NCBI GenBank assembly: GCA_963681505.1
Contig: OY811984.1
Coordinates: 2,519,772-2,583,771, forward strand
Direction of reading: 5' to 3'
Source of the DNA: Eunapius fragilis
Lineage: Eukaryota; Porifera; Demospongiae; Spongillida; Spongillidae
Length of the DNA stretch: 64,000 bases
A program made the position numbers and the translations under genes. The notes under the pieces were generated by a model, which did no database searches, had not been told where the DNA came from, and saw only the letters and a list, made by a program, of their open reading frames with translations. The first letter of the stretch is position 1; every line of letters begins with the position of its first letter. This document shows, one piece after another, positions 29,480 through 41,400 of this stretch.

Positions 29480-30513
29480 GCACATTGACTTCGCTGGACC
29501 GTTTGAGGGGAAAACCTTCCTGGTGGTGGGAATGTCTTCACCAAGTGACCGGTGGGGATGCCTTCACCAAGTGGCCAGAAGTAGCCATAATGACAAGCAC
29601 TACAACAAAAGCAACTGTGGATGAATTGTGTTACATATTTGCTAGATGGGGAATACCACAGCAAACTGTGATCAACAATGGTCCACAGTTTGCGTCCGAG
29701 ATGTTTCAGAGGTTTACAAGCTCTAACAATATCAAATACATTAAGTCCAGCCCTTACTACCCAGCGAATGACCTTGCTGAGAGATTTGTCCAAACTCTGA
29801 AACAAGCACTACGACTGTCTAGGAAGGACAACAGATCCCTCCAACACAGACTTGCCAGTTTCTTAATGAACTACAGGAATACTAGGCATTCGACAACGAA
29901 GACAGCCCCGGCTAATCTGATGATGGGCGGAGAGCTACGCTGCCAGCTGCACCTGTTGAAACCGGACCTGAGGGGCACAGTCTCAAAGGCCATGACCTGC
30001 AGGTGATGACAAGACCTGCGGCAGCGAGCGAAACTTTGAAGAGGGAAAAACGGTGATGGTTCGGGACTACCGACCAGGACATACACGATAGCAGCCCGCT
30101 ACCATAACCAAGAAGATGGGGGTGAAGTCCTACCAGGTGGATTTTGGAAATGGGGGAGTGTGGAAACGACATGCAGACCAGATCAGGCCAGATAATGAAA
30201 GATGGGTAACCGTGGAACCCAAGGAGATTGGCTACCCACCACCACTGTCAACATATACTGAACCTGTCGCCCAAGATATACCTGATCATGCCCTGCAACC
30301 ATTGGGTGATATGTTACCACCACCTGCCAAGGAACCTGAGGCTCACGGGATAAACGGGCAGAATGATGTTTCCCAAGTAGAGCCCAAAACCCTGCAACCA
30401 CCCATTGGAGAGGAGTTGCCCCTACCTAAAGCTAGCACACAGCTTCAGATACCCCACACCTTTACCAGGAGTGGAAGAGCAGTCCGGAAGCCTGCCCGGT
30501 ATGGAGGGACCTG
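29480..30513 (+). pseudogene. Ty3/gypsy integrase and pol C-terminus, decayed
   Basis: Reads as the retroviral-type integrase core: LHIDFAGPFEGKTFLVV (first Asp), DAFTKWPEVA, the second acidic region now NNGPQF instead of DNGPQF, and ERFVQTLKQALRLSRKDN. After a frame break near 30000, the chromo-like/C-terminal tail continues (KSYQVDFGNGGVWKRHADQI) to a stop at 30512-30514. A short local duplication around 29545-29570 disturbs the core. Only the 3' portion of the element is present. Confidence 0.8.
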
Positions 30514-30529
30514 AATGGAAGGGAGGAGT

Positions 30530-30740
30530 GTGAAGTACAAACGGAATTGTAGAATGCATGATGATATATTATCCGTGTACCGTATATATGTTAGTTGATT
30601 ATTATTCGTTTACACTGGGTGCGTACTAGCTGCGTGGACCCGTCTATACCTATTGGCATCCGGCTCGTGGATTCCACACGTGTTGTGTTTTGTGAACGTG
30701 AATATAAATCCACTATACTATGAAACAGCGATGTGTTTTA
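30530..30740 (+). repeat. 3' LTR of the gypsy element (partial or complete)
   Basis: A purine-rich tract (GGAAGGGAGGAG) ends at about 30529 and is followed by TGTGAAGTACAAACGG, a typical LTR start. A TATAAAT lies at about 30705-30712. The right limit is uncertain because a MITE starts at 30751. Confidence 0.55.
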
Positions 30741-30750
30741 GCGTACGTTT

Positions 30751-31155
30751 CAGCGGCGGATACAGGTTTTAGGGGCGGGTGGCACGGATGGTGGGTGTGG
30801 CTGGGGTGGGGTGGGGTCGGCTTCAGGCCCGATACGAAAAGCGAGGGGGGGTGTGTGTGTGTGTGTGTGGGTGCTGTTGGTTTCTGGCCCAAAACGAAGA
30901 GCGGGAGGGGGGGGGGGGGGGGGGGGGGTTGCTGTCGGTTTCTGGCCCGATACGAAGAGCCGGTGGGGGGTATGATCGCGTATCGGGGGGCCAGGGATAT
31001 AGTACAGTAGTAGAGTTCATGCGTGCGGATATCAATAGGCAGCACAATCGTGCAGCTATTATAATCAAATGCGGCCCGAAAAGTTATGAATTTATAAATG
31101 GTGGGGATGGGGACGTGCCCCCCCCCCCCCCCCCCCCCCCCTGGATCTGCCGCTG
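30751..31155. mobile_element. G/C-tract MITE, CAGCGGCGGATACAGG termini
   Basis: Starts CAGCGGCGGATACAGG and ends CCTGGATCTGCCGCTG, with three internal units of GGCCCGATACGAA(A/G)AGC followed by G runs and a C run at 31120-31141. The flanks are similar (ACGTTT / CGTTTT) but not an exact 8-bp duplication. Fragments of the same family lie at about 54180-54420 and 60270-60320. Confidence 0.7.
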
Positions 31156-31372
31156 CGTTTTGTTGTCTTTGTGGGTGGCTGAACATGGATTGAGTCATGA
31201 GCAATACTTATAAAGTGATCTTTAACGATGCACCGTAGCCTCTTTTCTTTGTTTCTGATTGAACTGCATGTAAGTGGTGTTCATATGCTCGATTTGAATT
31301 GCTAAGTATATTTTGTCCATCCTGGTCTCATGGCAACATTTTTAATGCTATTATGTCTGAAAGGTTAATACT

Positions 31373-31378
<6 letters not shown>

Positions 31379-31432
<54 letters not shown>
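31379..31432. repeat. (TG)27 microsatellite
   Basis: Perfect TG dinucleotide run of about 54 bases. Confidence 0.95.
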
Positions 31433-31434
<2 letters not shown>

Positions 31435-32049
31435 TTTCACAAAGTACATTGAAACGCTGAGTGAATCGATTCAGCACCGTGCTCACCCAGCATGCCAAAT
31501 CCAAAGTTGTAACTTCTCACCCACTCAACTGTGTGCTACTCTAATAGGTGCATTTCGGTTCATTGGGGAAATTGGTTCATAAAGGGAACTACAGCTTCAT
31601 GTGAAAAATAATACTCATCCACTGTGACATCGTGTTGCTATTACCTCAACTCTCAACATTTCTCATCTGTTACAAAACATTCGTCATAGATGGAGTGGTA
31701 TGCTCCAAGTCTAGCCTTCAAATTTGTCTGCAACCATGAGGAGAACAGGATTTGGCTGGGCCACATTTTTTATAGACAACCACAAGACTTTCAGGTTTGT
31801 AGCTATACAATGATAACCATGACCGTATTTCCTTGATTAAAAGCTGTGGCTACAAAGTTGTACCCGCATAATAAAATTTCACTGCTAGTTTGACTTGCTA
31901 CTGTTGGATGAACAGTCTTGAGTAAAGAGCCAATTAGAACACGAGTAGAGCAAAAGGTGTGCAAACACTACTATACAACTGTAGCAAGTTAAAGTACCGG
32001 TAAATTTATAAATGCAGATACAGTTGTGTCCTGAATAGAAGGTGCAATT

Positions 32050-33070
32050 GTAATCAAGGAAATAGTATACGGTAGTTTGATCTTAATAAAGTATCTTTTC
32101 AGTACAATTGTCTGATCGTCAAGTCTTGTGAATGGGGTTGCACCCAAAGTATTGCTGTGGCTCTACTCCAATGTTCTGAAGTGCTACTACAAACAGACCA
32201 TCATGCAATTTAAAACCTTTGGTGATCTTTTCAATAGTTTACTACCTACTGCTTGCTGTGCTTCAATTGTGGTTTGTTCTGACGGTTCCTGAAGACTTCA
32301 AACTTATAATTGGAATTACTCTAGTTGGAATCTGCAAAACATTTGGCTCTGGACATTCAGACAGCATTCTTTGAATTACAGATTCCGATTTGTACCTCAG
32401 TATCCATTTCACATGGAGGAGATAGTGTTGCAAACATGTGAAAGGTACGCTCCTGCTGAACTGTTTTACAGGGGCTGCATAGAAGCAGTACATAACTTAG
32501 GAGGGACAAGAACACGTCAGGAGCTGCATTTATGCTGGAAGCAGTTGTCATAACAACAGGGACATGTGTTCTTTGCTGACAATGTCAGGCATGTTATGAT
32601 GCATCCTGCACAGACATGACTTTGGCATGGTAGCTCTACTGGTCTCCGCAGAAAACAATAGCCGAGTGGACACTTCAAATAGTTAATTGAAATCGTTGGT
32701 GCAATTCCAATATGGGCAACTAATGACTGTAGTGATTCACTTGATGTTTGGCTGTATGTTTTGTCACATTTTTTCTTCATGCCACCTTTCACCAGCACCT
32801 CAACATGCTGGCAAACCTAAATGTGATGATGTAATTAAATTCAGTTATAATTTGCTCTTCACTCACTTCACATGTATGGACTTTCCACTTGTAGGGCATG
32901 ACCATCTGAATGGTACTAGTTTTTTCTGCCTCAAAACGTTTAACACCCTCTCCATACATGGTTACAGAACGATAGTGACATGATGAATGATCATATCAAT
33001 ACCAAATGCTAGTTTAAGCTCTTTTGTGTAAGATTGGGAGTTTTAAATGCTTCTTTTTGATTTCTTGCCA
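32050..33070 (-). pseudogene. RING-finger protein relic, possibly RAG1-like N-terminus
   Basis: The clearest segment (about 32800-32517) reads SESLQSLVAHIGIAPTISIN, then KCPLGYCFLRRPVELPC, SHVCAGCIITC and NTCPCCYDNCF, a C3HC4-type RING close in spacing and wording to the PVE-C-H-C-CI-CL-CP-C pattern of RAG1. A Cys/His segment in another frame follows (LLCSPCKTVQQERTFHMFATL). Frames are broken by stops throughout. I recall similar transposon-associated RING/C2H2 proteins in cnidarians; whether this is from a RAG-like element cannot be decided here. No catalytic core was found. Confidence 0.4.
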
Positions 33071-33689
33071 CCACCAATCTCCCACCGCACACCCTGCAAT
33101 GTTTTGTAAGCAGACTGCAATGGAACTCCATAGAATAACCAAGATGTTGATATTTATTCATAGATTTCAACAGCGTTTTTATATGCCTTAGACGTCGCGT
33201 CTCGAGACGTGACCCAGCTTGGATTTTTTACAATGCCCCTAGATTCTGTATTACATCGTCACAACTCACCTGGAAGTTAGAGAGCCTCACAAATATTCCA
33301 CCAAAAGATGCACTCGTAACAGATTAAGGAGCACGTGATTACTAGAAACCTTGCGCTGTATGTTGAAATGCGATAAACATGTGAGCAGTTGATTTGAGTT
33401 TGTGCTTGGACTCTTACTATGCATGGAGTTATCAATGGAGAGGCGTAGTGATACTGGGTCATATAGCAGAAACCGGCCTTGAATATGTTAGTGCGTTAAT
33501 GAGCTAGCAAAATCATTTTTACGTATACATGTAAATGGGCAATTGGACATCTAAATATCTGTGTATGTCCACTCCGAAGCACCCGTGATTTATGGGTTTG
33601 TGCTTAAGCTACATCCCAATAATCATCCTGATCTGTTATCCCCAAGTGAAGAAATACAGCAAAAATCATTTGACAAGACTGGGGTCACG

Positions 33690-33880
33690 AAAAACGAAAG
33701 TCGTAGAAAGTGATAGTCACGTGATGCACCACTTTTTTCCAACATGATAAAAAGTGTTTAGCATATGCATTTGTGCAGTTAGATTTTCTATATCATTTGT
33801 GGTTATTGTTTTAAATTCAAGTAAACATTAAATCAATGCCAATTATTTTTTTGATCAACTATCATGATATCCACTGTATG
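33690..33880. repeat. Inverted repeat partner of 29090-29457
   Basis: Reverse complement of the repeat described at 29090-29457, here uninterrupted by the MITE. Confidence 0.75.
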
Positions 33881-34929
33881 TCCTCTACAACTTCTTTCTT
33901 ATGCACTGGAAATTAGTCAGTCCACCATGGGGTTACAGTGAATTTATAATTGTGTACATTTAAATTTCAGGCATCAAAAATAAAGTTCCAGGTCCATTTT
34001 CGCTGCCATAACCCCAAATTGTAAAAATAGAGTAAAAAAACATGGGCATCTCTGTATGTTCAAAGGTTTGCAAGACACATATAGTGATGGATTTCAAAAT
34101 GTGACAGTGCATGGAAATCCTGGTACATATTGAACATATAGTCAAGTTTAAAAAGCACACTGAAGAACATGTGAAATGAAAAATGTGGATTGGGAAATAC
34201 AACTAAAATAACACAGACATGAGTGAAAGATGAATAACTGCCAAAGGCTATGTGTTCATGTGCGTGTGCGATTGTGTTTACATGTAGTTGCAATATGGTA
34301 GTTGTTGTAACGACAAAGCTGACAAGCCGAGTATCTGTATATTTGCATAATGCAAACAAAAACACCACGTTTCAGATGCGTTTCAGACTACGCTAGCTCT
34401 AACATGACATGATGACATTGCGCATACTAACCTCAGCATGACCCACAACACACAATCACACCAACTGCATGAATTATGATCTCTTAACGATTTTTTAACA
34501 TCAGTTGGTTATTGTTGAAGAAAGAAAATTCAGAACAAGAATCATAAATGGTACTAGTCCATGTTTAAGAATGTAAGCTTCTAAAAAAATGAGCATAGCA
34601 TAGTAACCATTCCAACTCTTATGTTGATATCAATTAATGGTGCAAGATGATTGGGAAATGTGCACTTACTCTGCACAGCTAATATTTTACAATAACGGAT
34701 AACATTAGAAAATAAGGAACAGAAAAAAAAATCAATAGTGGCCAGATTCCTTTTATGCATAAGTTGCTTTGAACCCCCAAGGTAACGAGTACCTTTTTTA
34801 TGTTTAGTAGGGAGAATAGGTATATGATAAACTAAAATTATGCATAGAGAAACGGTGTGGTATACAATAACACTAATCGTTCCGAAGTTACAATGACCCA
34901 AACAAAGCATTTTTATAGCTTCACTTTAT

Positions 34930-35330
34930 CCCCAATTTTTGATTGTACTAATAATTCTGTATATGTATGGTACTGACACAATGGAACACATACGATAACA
35001 CCGTGAAACTAGTAAACTAAAGAGGAGTTAGTTTAAAGGCTGTAGTGATGCAAAAAAGAAGTACATATGTCTCCAATGTCACAATTTACATTGCCATGCC
35101 AGAAAGGTGTGGTTGCATTTGACACCTATAGATGATACTGACTGGATAGTAAGAGTTACCAATACGTGTTGTAGTACACGTTGCCATGTCTAATATATCT
35201 ACACTCAATGGTACAATGGTGCAATAACAGTGATCACACTAGCTAGCAAGCATCTTGATTTTCCTAGTCACGTGACTACATGTCATTGTCCTTTCATCAA
35301 TTATACTATCATTACAATATGCATTGCTAA
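34930..35330. repeat. Dispersed non-coding duplication
   Basis: 34930-35130 matches 62590-62790 (CCCCAATTTTTGATTGTACT; AATTTACATTGCCATGCCAG). 35150-35330 resembles 45500-45665 (GTTGTAGTAC, TCATCAATTA). These pieces belong to the block duplicated with the kinase exon. 33900-34930 shows nothing recognised. Confidence 0.7.
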
Positions 35331-35463
35331 GCTATGCCCGGGGCATGCTAAAAAATAGATGTTCCTTTTAACATTGAAACCTAATCCTAATAGCCTTTTT
35401 TAAAACTAGTATTCCAGCACTTGAATGACCTCTAGCAACGAGTGCAATAATGACACAACTTAC

Positions 35464-38400
35464 AACTGTTACTTTTGTTGTCTGGCATCATCCTTTGGTC
35501 AGGCACCAGGTGTTCTAGCCGGCAGAAGTAACCTCTATGTGGTCCACAGGTAAAATAACGTGTCCCATCTAACACACCATCAGTACATCCTGCCATGGGT
35601 GTTTTCTGTAGAATTAAATATTGAAACACATATGTTTAGTTACAGAAAAAAGGTTATTAAAATTTATACATGTATTCAAGCTTTTGTGTATACCACTTAC
35701 CAGTTCAACACCTGCTATATATCCCTTCACTTGAGGCATAGTACCTATCCATCTAATGATTCCATATATGGGAGGGTTGATGTTAAAAACTATAACAGCA
35801 GAACCAACTCCTAGTTGCAATAATGGCACTTCAATATTGGTCTGTCCTGCTACCTCTGGTCTCAGGTCTTTGGCCAATGCTGCAGCTGACTTTTGCTTTT
35901 CATACTCCAAAGCTGCTCGTCTGCTTTCCTCATAATCCAAACCAGCTTCCTTAAGTTGATCTTTAGTAGATTTGGTACTAATGTTGAAATCTTTTGTTTC
36001 AGATAGGTCTACCATTGTTTGAGGTATATAAACTTTGCCATGATGACTATAACTGCCAATGGAGTGTTGATTGTCCATAAAAGATATAGCAGGCTTGAAT
36101 TCATTCCAGCCAACATGGACCTAAACATAAACAAATAACTCAGTGAACTATGCAACAACCATCTCACTTGTAGAGTTATCGGAAGTCTCGCTAGAGACTT
36201 CCAAATAGGTTTTGACCCCGACTATGAATTAATTAAAACCCCGCGACCCTACCGTATCTTCGCTCCCGACGATCGGGTCGTCTAATCTGTTGCGGCAATC
36301 GATCTAGAAGTCAAAACTGAGTAGTTTCGTTTTTGTTTCACGTTGTAGAACCGCGTGGTTGTCGAGAACGAAAATTACTGCTGTCCTCATTCCCCTTCCA
36401 AAAATAATGGGCGGGTCGTCTGCTTCTGCATCGCAGGTTTCCCCTTAACTGATTTAATTCAATCCAGACGTATTGTGAAATTTTTTGCTTAATTAGACTT
36501 GATAAGATCGTATATAGGCTTTTAGGCTTTTGTGTATCAAAGCCTAACATCGACTAAAGCGAGTTCTTCAGCTAATTCTAAAGCTATTGGTGCAATTTTA
36601 ATTGCTTAAAAGTGTGCCGGTCCCAAGTTATGAGTTCCCAAGAAGAAGCAGAAGCAACAGTGTTAAAAAAATTAAGGAAACAAGTAAACATTCTCTCTGA
36701 GAAAGTTGGTGGGATATAGGTTTTGCAGGCAAATAGTATATTGCATGGTGTAAAAAGCAAGGAAACAAGTTTTATCAGAAGGGAAGATGTAATAGTCCTA
36801 TGTTTAGCACAGAAACAGCATATTCCTTAGTTGAAGTGTGCTAAATATAGGACTATTACATTTTCCCTTCTGATATAACTTGTTTCCTTGCTTTTTACAC
36901 CATGCAGTATACTATTTGCCTACAAAACCTATATCCCACCAACTTTCTCAGAGAGATTGTTATTATTTACTTGTATATCAACTGTTTAGGTTTTATTGCT
37001 TGATGATCAGTTATTTCAAACTAGTTTACTCGAGCATTACTGTAGCATTACATGATAGTACATATATTGCACTGCACCATACTGTTATTGAATAAACTGT
37101 AAGAGAAGAAGCGGGCGTATGCATATGAAGAGAGGGTAAGAGAAATTGAGCATGGCTCCTTTGCACCTCTTGTATTCTCTATCTCAGGAGGTATGGGACC
37201 AATAGCCACAACTGTATACAAAAGAATGACCTCGCTCATAGCTGAAAAACAAAATCATCCATATAGCTACTCTATTTTGGCTACGATGCAAGTTGAGTTT
37301 CTCCCTATTGCGTTCTGCAATAATGTGCATCAGAGGCTCAAGGTCCTCTTATCACAGACCAACAAACATGTTCAGTGAGGCCATCGACCTTTCCTGCTCA
37401 GAAAGCAGGATCTCCAATTGAACTTTGAAATCTTATCCGTCATTTACTTTTTATGTATACTTAAGTATCTGATCATTATTATTGTTATTAAAAATGTCCA
37501 ACTTTAAAAATCAAATGCTACAATTTCCAATGTACGTACATGTACGTACGTCTGCGTAATTGCCACACCAGTGGGTATGATCAGAGATTATTATTTTACC
37601 CCTGGTATGATGTATAAATAGCAACGCGTACCTGGCTAATGGCTGCTTCCCTATTTAGCAAAGCTCGATATACCTGTATAGCTGTCATAATGTAAAACAG
37701 CATTATGTGGTGATTTAAAAATCGACCCTAACTATAAGATTTTATACAGCGTGAAAAAATTGATAGGTGAGGCAGCAATCCAGCTGCATCATGTGGTAAA
37801 TGGTTGCGAATTTAGGCAAGTGCAACGGACTGGAGATAAGCTACAAATGTAATTTGATAAAGAAAAAAAAAAACATTGCGACTTCTTAGAATAATAGACT
37901 CCGTCCCTTGATTTTTACAGGCCCAGGCTAGTGCTAGATGTAATGGGCACTACTGTTTCAATACATTGAAACGTGGGTCAAAAAGACCTACACCCAGAAA
38001 TATTGAAATGGCTGCGTGTGCTTAGCAACGAAATATTGCAATCGAACAACGTTGGAATGTGCGCTACTCTTTTTTTAACACAACACTTGGTAGCATATTT
38101 AACGCTGTTTTATGGTTATAAAACTTGTACTCTATCCGACACCACAAGTACCATGATCGTAGCTTAAGCCAATCGAACACTGTGCGACTTAAAACATATA
38201 CACATTTAGCGGTACGTCGTAACTCATTGGCTTGTGTACAAACTGAGGAAGTTTTCTGGCTCCAACGGCGCATAGCGTTGTATTGTACATGGAATGAACT
38301 TGATAATTTTTTTTGTTTTCTAAGTGGCTCTGTTATACGTTTTAAAGTTAACAGTTCGTGCACGAGACCTAGCAACTAGGTGACCCATGGCCGTAGTCAA

Positions 38401-41400
38401 TTACAAAAAATTGGGGGGGCTAATTAAAATTCATGATCTTGATAAAATGATGCATCGCGGATTGATCGACGGTTGACCACACTTTCTCGTTCTAAACTCA
38501 CGGGCGGCTTGCAATACCGGAATGTGTTCAATTTGTGGTATCGCGCGTACTATAACATCAACGTGTATCCTTTTATAAATAATATGCTGGACCAAAATTT
38601 TGGGGGGGGGCTTAAGCCCCCCCAAGCCCCCCCCTTACTACGGCCTTGAGGTCAAAACGGTTAATCAGTATAGTACCGCTACTTTATAGTTGTGCAATGT
38701 GCACGGACTGTTTTATACAACAGACACTGGCATTTTAGAAAATGAAAGGTTCTAATGTCCATGCATGCTTGCATGGTCTCACATACTGGCCCTGACCCCA
38801 TGTACAACCAGCTCTACCCCCACAACCCAACCCTGACCCCATGCACTACCATGCAGTCCTGACACCATGCACAACCAGACCTGTCCCCATCCACAACCAG
38901 CCCTACCCTCAGAACCAATCCTGGGCCTATGCACAACCATGCAGCCCTGACCCCATGCACGCACGACCCACAACCAGCTCTGGCCCACAACCATGCCTCA
39001 CAACCAGCTCTGGTCCCACACCAACCCTGGGCCCATGTACAACTGTGCTACCCTGACCACGTGAATGCACAACCCCACAACCAACTCTGGTCCCACAACC
39101 AGCACTGGCTCCACAGCTATATAGCTCTGGGTCTAGGTCCCACAACCAGCTCTGGCACCACAACCAGCTCAGGTCAGCACTAACTTTGGCTCCTCAACCA
39201 GATGCACACAACATGCAGCTAGCTGCATGCACAACCAGCTCTCAGGGGCTCTTAATAAACTTAAGGATGATTTATATAACAAATATTTGTGTTTTTTTTT
39301 CTGTATTCCTGTGCATGCATATAGCTGTGATCTGTGTGTATGTGTGTGTGCATGTGTGTGTGTGCATGTGTGTGCGTGTGCGTGTGTGTGGTAAAGAATT
39401 AATGGACAAGCGTATGTATTTTTATGCCATTGTATTAACATGCATGCATGTTGCATGTGTAGGGGTGGCGTGTCATTAAGTCAGGTCGAAGCGGCCGGGA
39501 GGGTATAAAGTACAGTCAACTGTGAGCTTTGAACAATCGCATAGTACTTTGAATGCAATAAAGTGCATCCACAATATTAAGGAAAGCATTTTCTCTCAAG
39601 ACAGCGTTGTGTCGTATTCCAGTCTATCATGCAAAAAAGTCGAATATTCGTACTTTTTGTGCTCGAAAAACTAGCAAGATTATAACAGAGCCACTTTGAA
39701 ATGTATCTTGATATATAGAACAATGTCAGCACGTAATGTCGGATGGTGTGGCATGTCTCGAAAAACTTCCAAACGTGAACACTTTGAACCAGACTAATAG
39801 TAGTCTCCCGCACCAATTGCACATGCGTACAATTGAAACACCTCCCCGCGGAGTATAAAAAACTTTCTGCATCTGAATTAGGTACGCATGTGTACAGAAA
39901 GGTCCTTTCTACATGCCTAGACTCTCTATGTTGCTGCGTTTCATTCCAGTGGCGTAGTGTGGTGGTTGAGCGCCCGGGGACATAATGCAATAATGGCGCC
40001 CCCCCCCCCCCCCTACAAATAAAGGGGTGGATCTAGGATTTTGCAGCGAGGGTTGGTAGGCAGCTGCAAGGGCGGAGAGGGATATGCCGGGCCTCGATCA
40101 TACCAGCAAGGGGGTATGCAAAGCTCACCGAAAGGGTCTGGGGCGGAGCCCCAGCCGCTTTGCAACTTTAGCACTTTTTAAGCCACAAAAACATGATACT
40201 TTCGCATACACTGCATTTGCTTCCGCAAGCAACCTATGCCTTCGCACGTACATTCAATCGTTTACATTGAGGAAGTATCCGCCCCCGCAAAACTACCCTT
40301 GCGCTATATATGACTGGCGCTATGTGTACCTGTCTGTACGATAATGGCTAACCGCTCACTCCATTGTGAGCCTGTGCATAACAGGCTCACAATGGCAGCC
40401 CTGAAGTTGGAACTGTTTATTCAACGGATTATGGAGGTGACGATTGTATCAGTACCGTATCTTCAATGTCGGTGATTAGAAATAAATTAAAAAGTTTGCG
40501 TGCAGATCGAGTGCCGATGTTTGTTAACAAGACTCAAGATGTGCCCGCGCCCCGCGGGCCCGTTCGCGTAACGCGATAATTATCTGTGCTATTTTGGCGC
40601 CCCTAAACCCCTGCGCCCGGGGACATATGTCCCCCCCTGCCCCCCCCCCCCCCCCCCCCCCTCGCTACGCCACTGTTTCATTCTGGTTGTGCAAAAAGTG
40701 GCTCCAAACAATGCACTAAGATAATGAGTTTAATGACGCCATTTTTTCCGGCATGTTTAGCATTGTTCCAATTATACCCTTTTTGACCCACTCGGAACAA
40801 TAGTGTGGGTAAAGGTGACAACATACACTAGGCAACAATGTTGCATGAATCCTATTATATTATCAGTAAAAGATTTCTTACTGATATTTACTAAAATTCA
40901 TAACGTTATTGTTGCCAAGTAGCCCGCTAACCTAATGTGTGTACACATACATGTAACTTCCAATATTGGTATGGAAAATAGTTGATAGTCTCGAGAGTGA
41001 TTTGTGTTGTCCTATGCTCTAGGAGGGAGAGGTAATGTATGCCCTGCACACTATGTCTCATCCATACCCTGCTCTCCAAGTCTCATCCATGCCATAGGGG
41101 CTCTCCAGGTCTCATCCATGCCCTGCTCTCCAGGTCCTCCAGGTCTCATCCATGCCCTGCTCTCCAGGTCTCATCCATGCCCTGCTCTCCAGGTCTCATC
41201 CATGCCTTGTTCTCCAGGTCTCATCCATGCCCTGCTCTCCAGGTCTCATCCATACCCTGCTCTCCAGGTCTCATCCATGCCCTGCTCTCCAGGTCTCATC
41301 CATGCCCTTATCTCCAGGTCTCATCCATGCCCTGCTCTCCTGGTCTCATCCATGCCCTGCTCTCCTGGTCTCATCCATGCCCTGCTCTCCAGGTCTCATC

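Larger units (their letters stand above)
26719..35463 (-). other. Large intron (or intergenic space) between CAP-Gly and kinase exons
   Basis: The part next to the kinase exon (26719-27604) is repeated at 61672-62580. The part from about 34930 to 35130 is repeated directly after it at 62590-62790. Everything between 27605 and about 34930 is therefore absent from copy 2. It contains a foldback element, MITEs, a gypsy relic and a RING relic. 28000-29090 holds nothing recognised apart from CA-rich repeats near 28770-28820. Confidence 0.6.

Noticed and set aside
30720-31213. Gly/Pro-rich ORFs of 144-163 aa
   Set aside because: Made by G and C homopolymers of a MITE in both strands.
25667-35463. 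USP deubiquitinase exons expected after the CYLD-like CAP-Gly module
   Set aside because: No stretch resembling the Cys-box (GHxNxCYLD) or His-box was found on the minus strand left of 35464; absence by eye is not proof.
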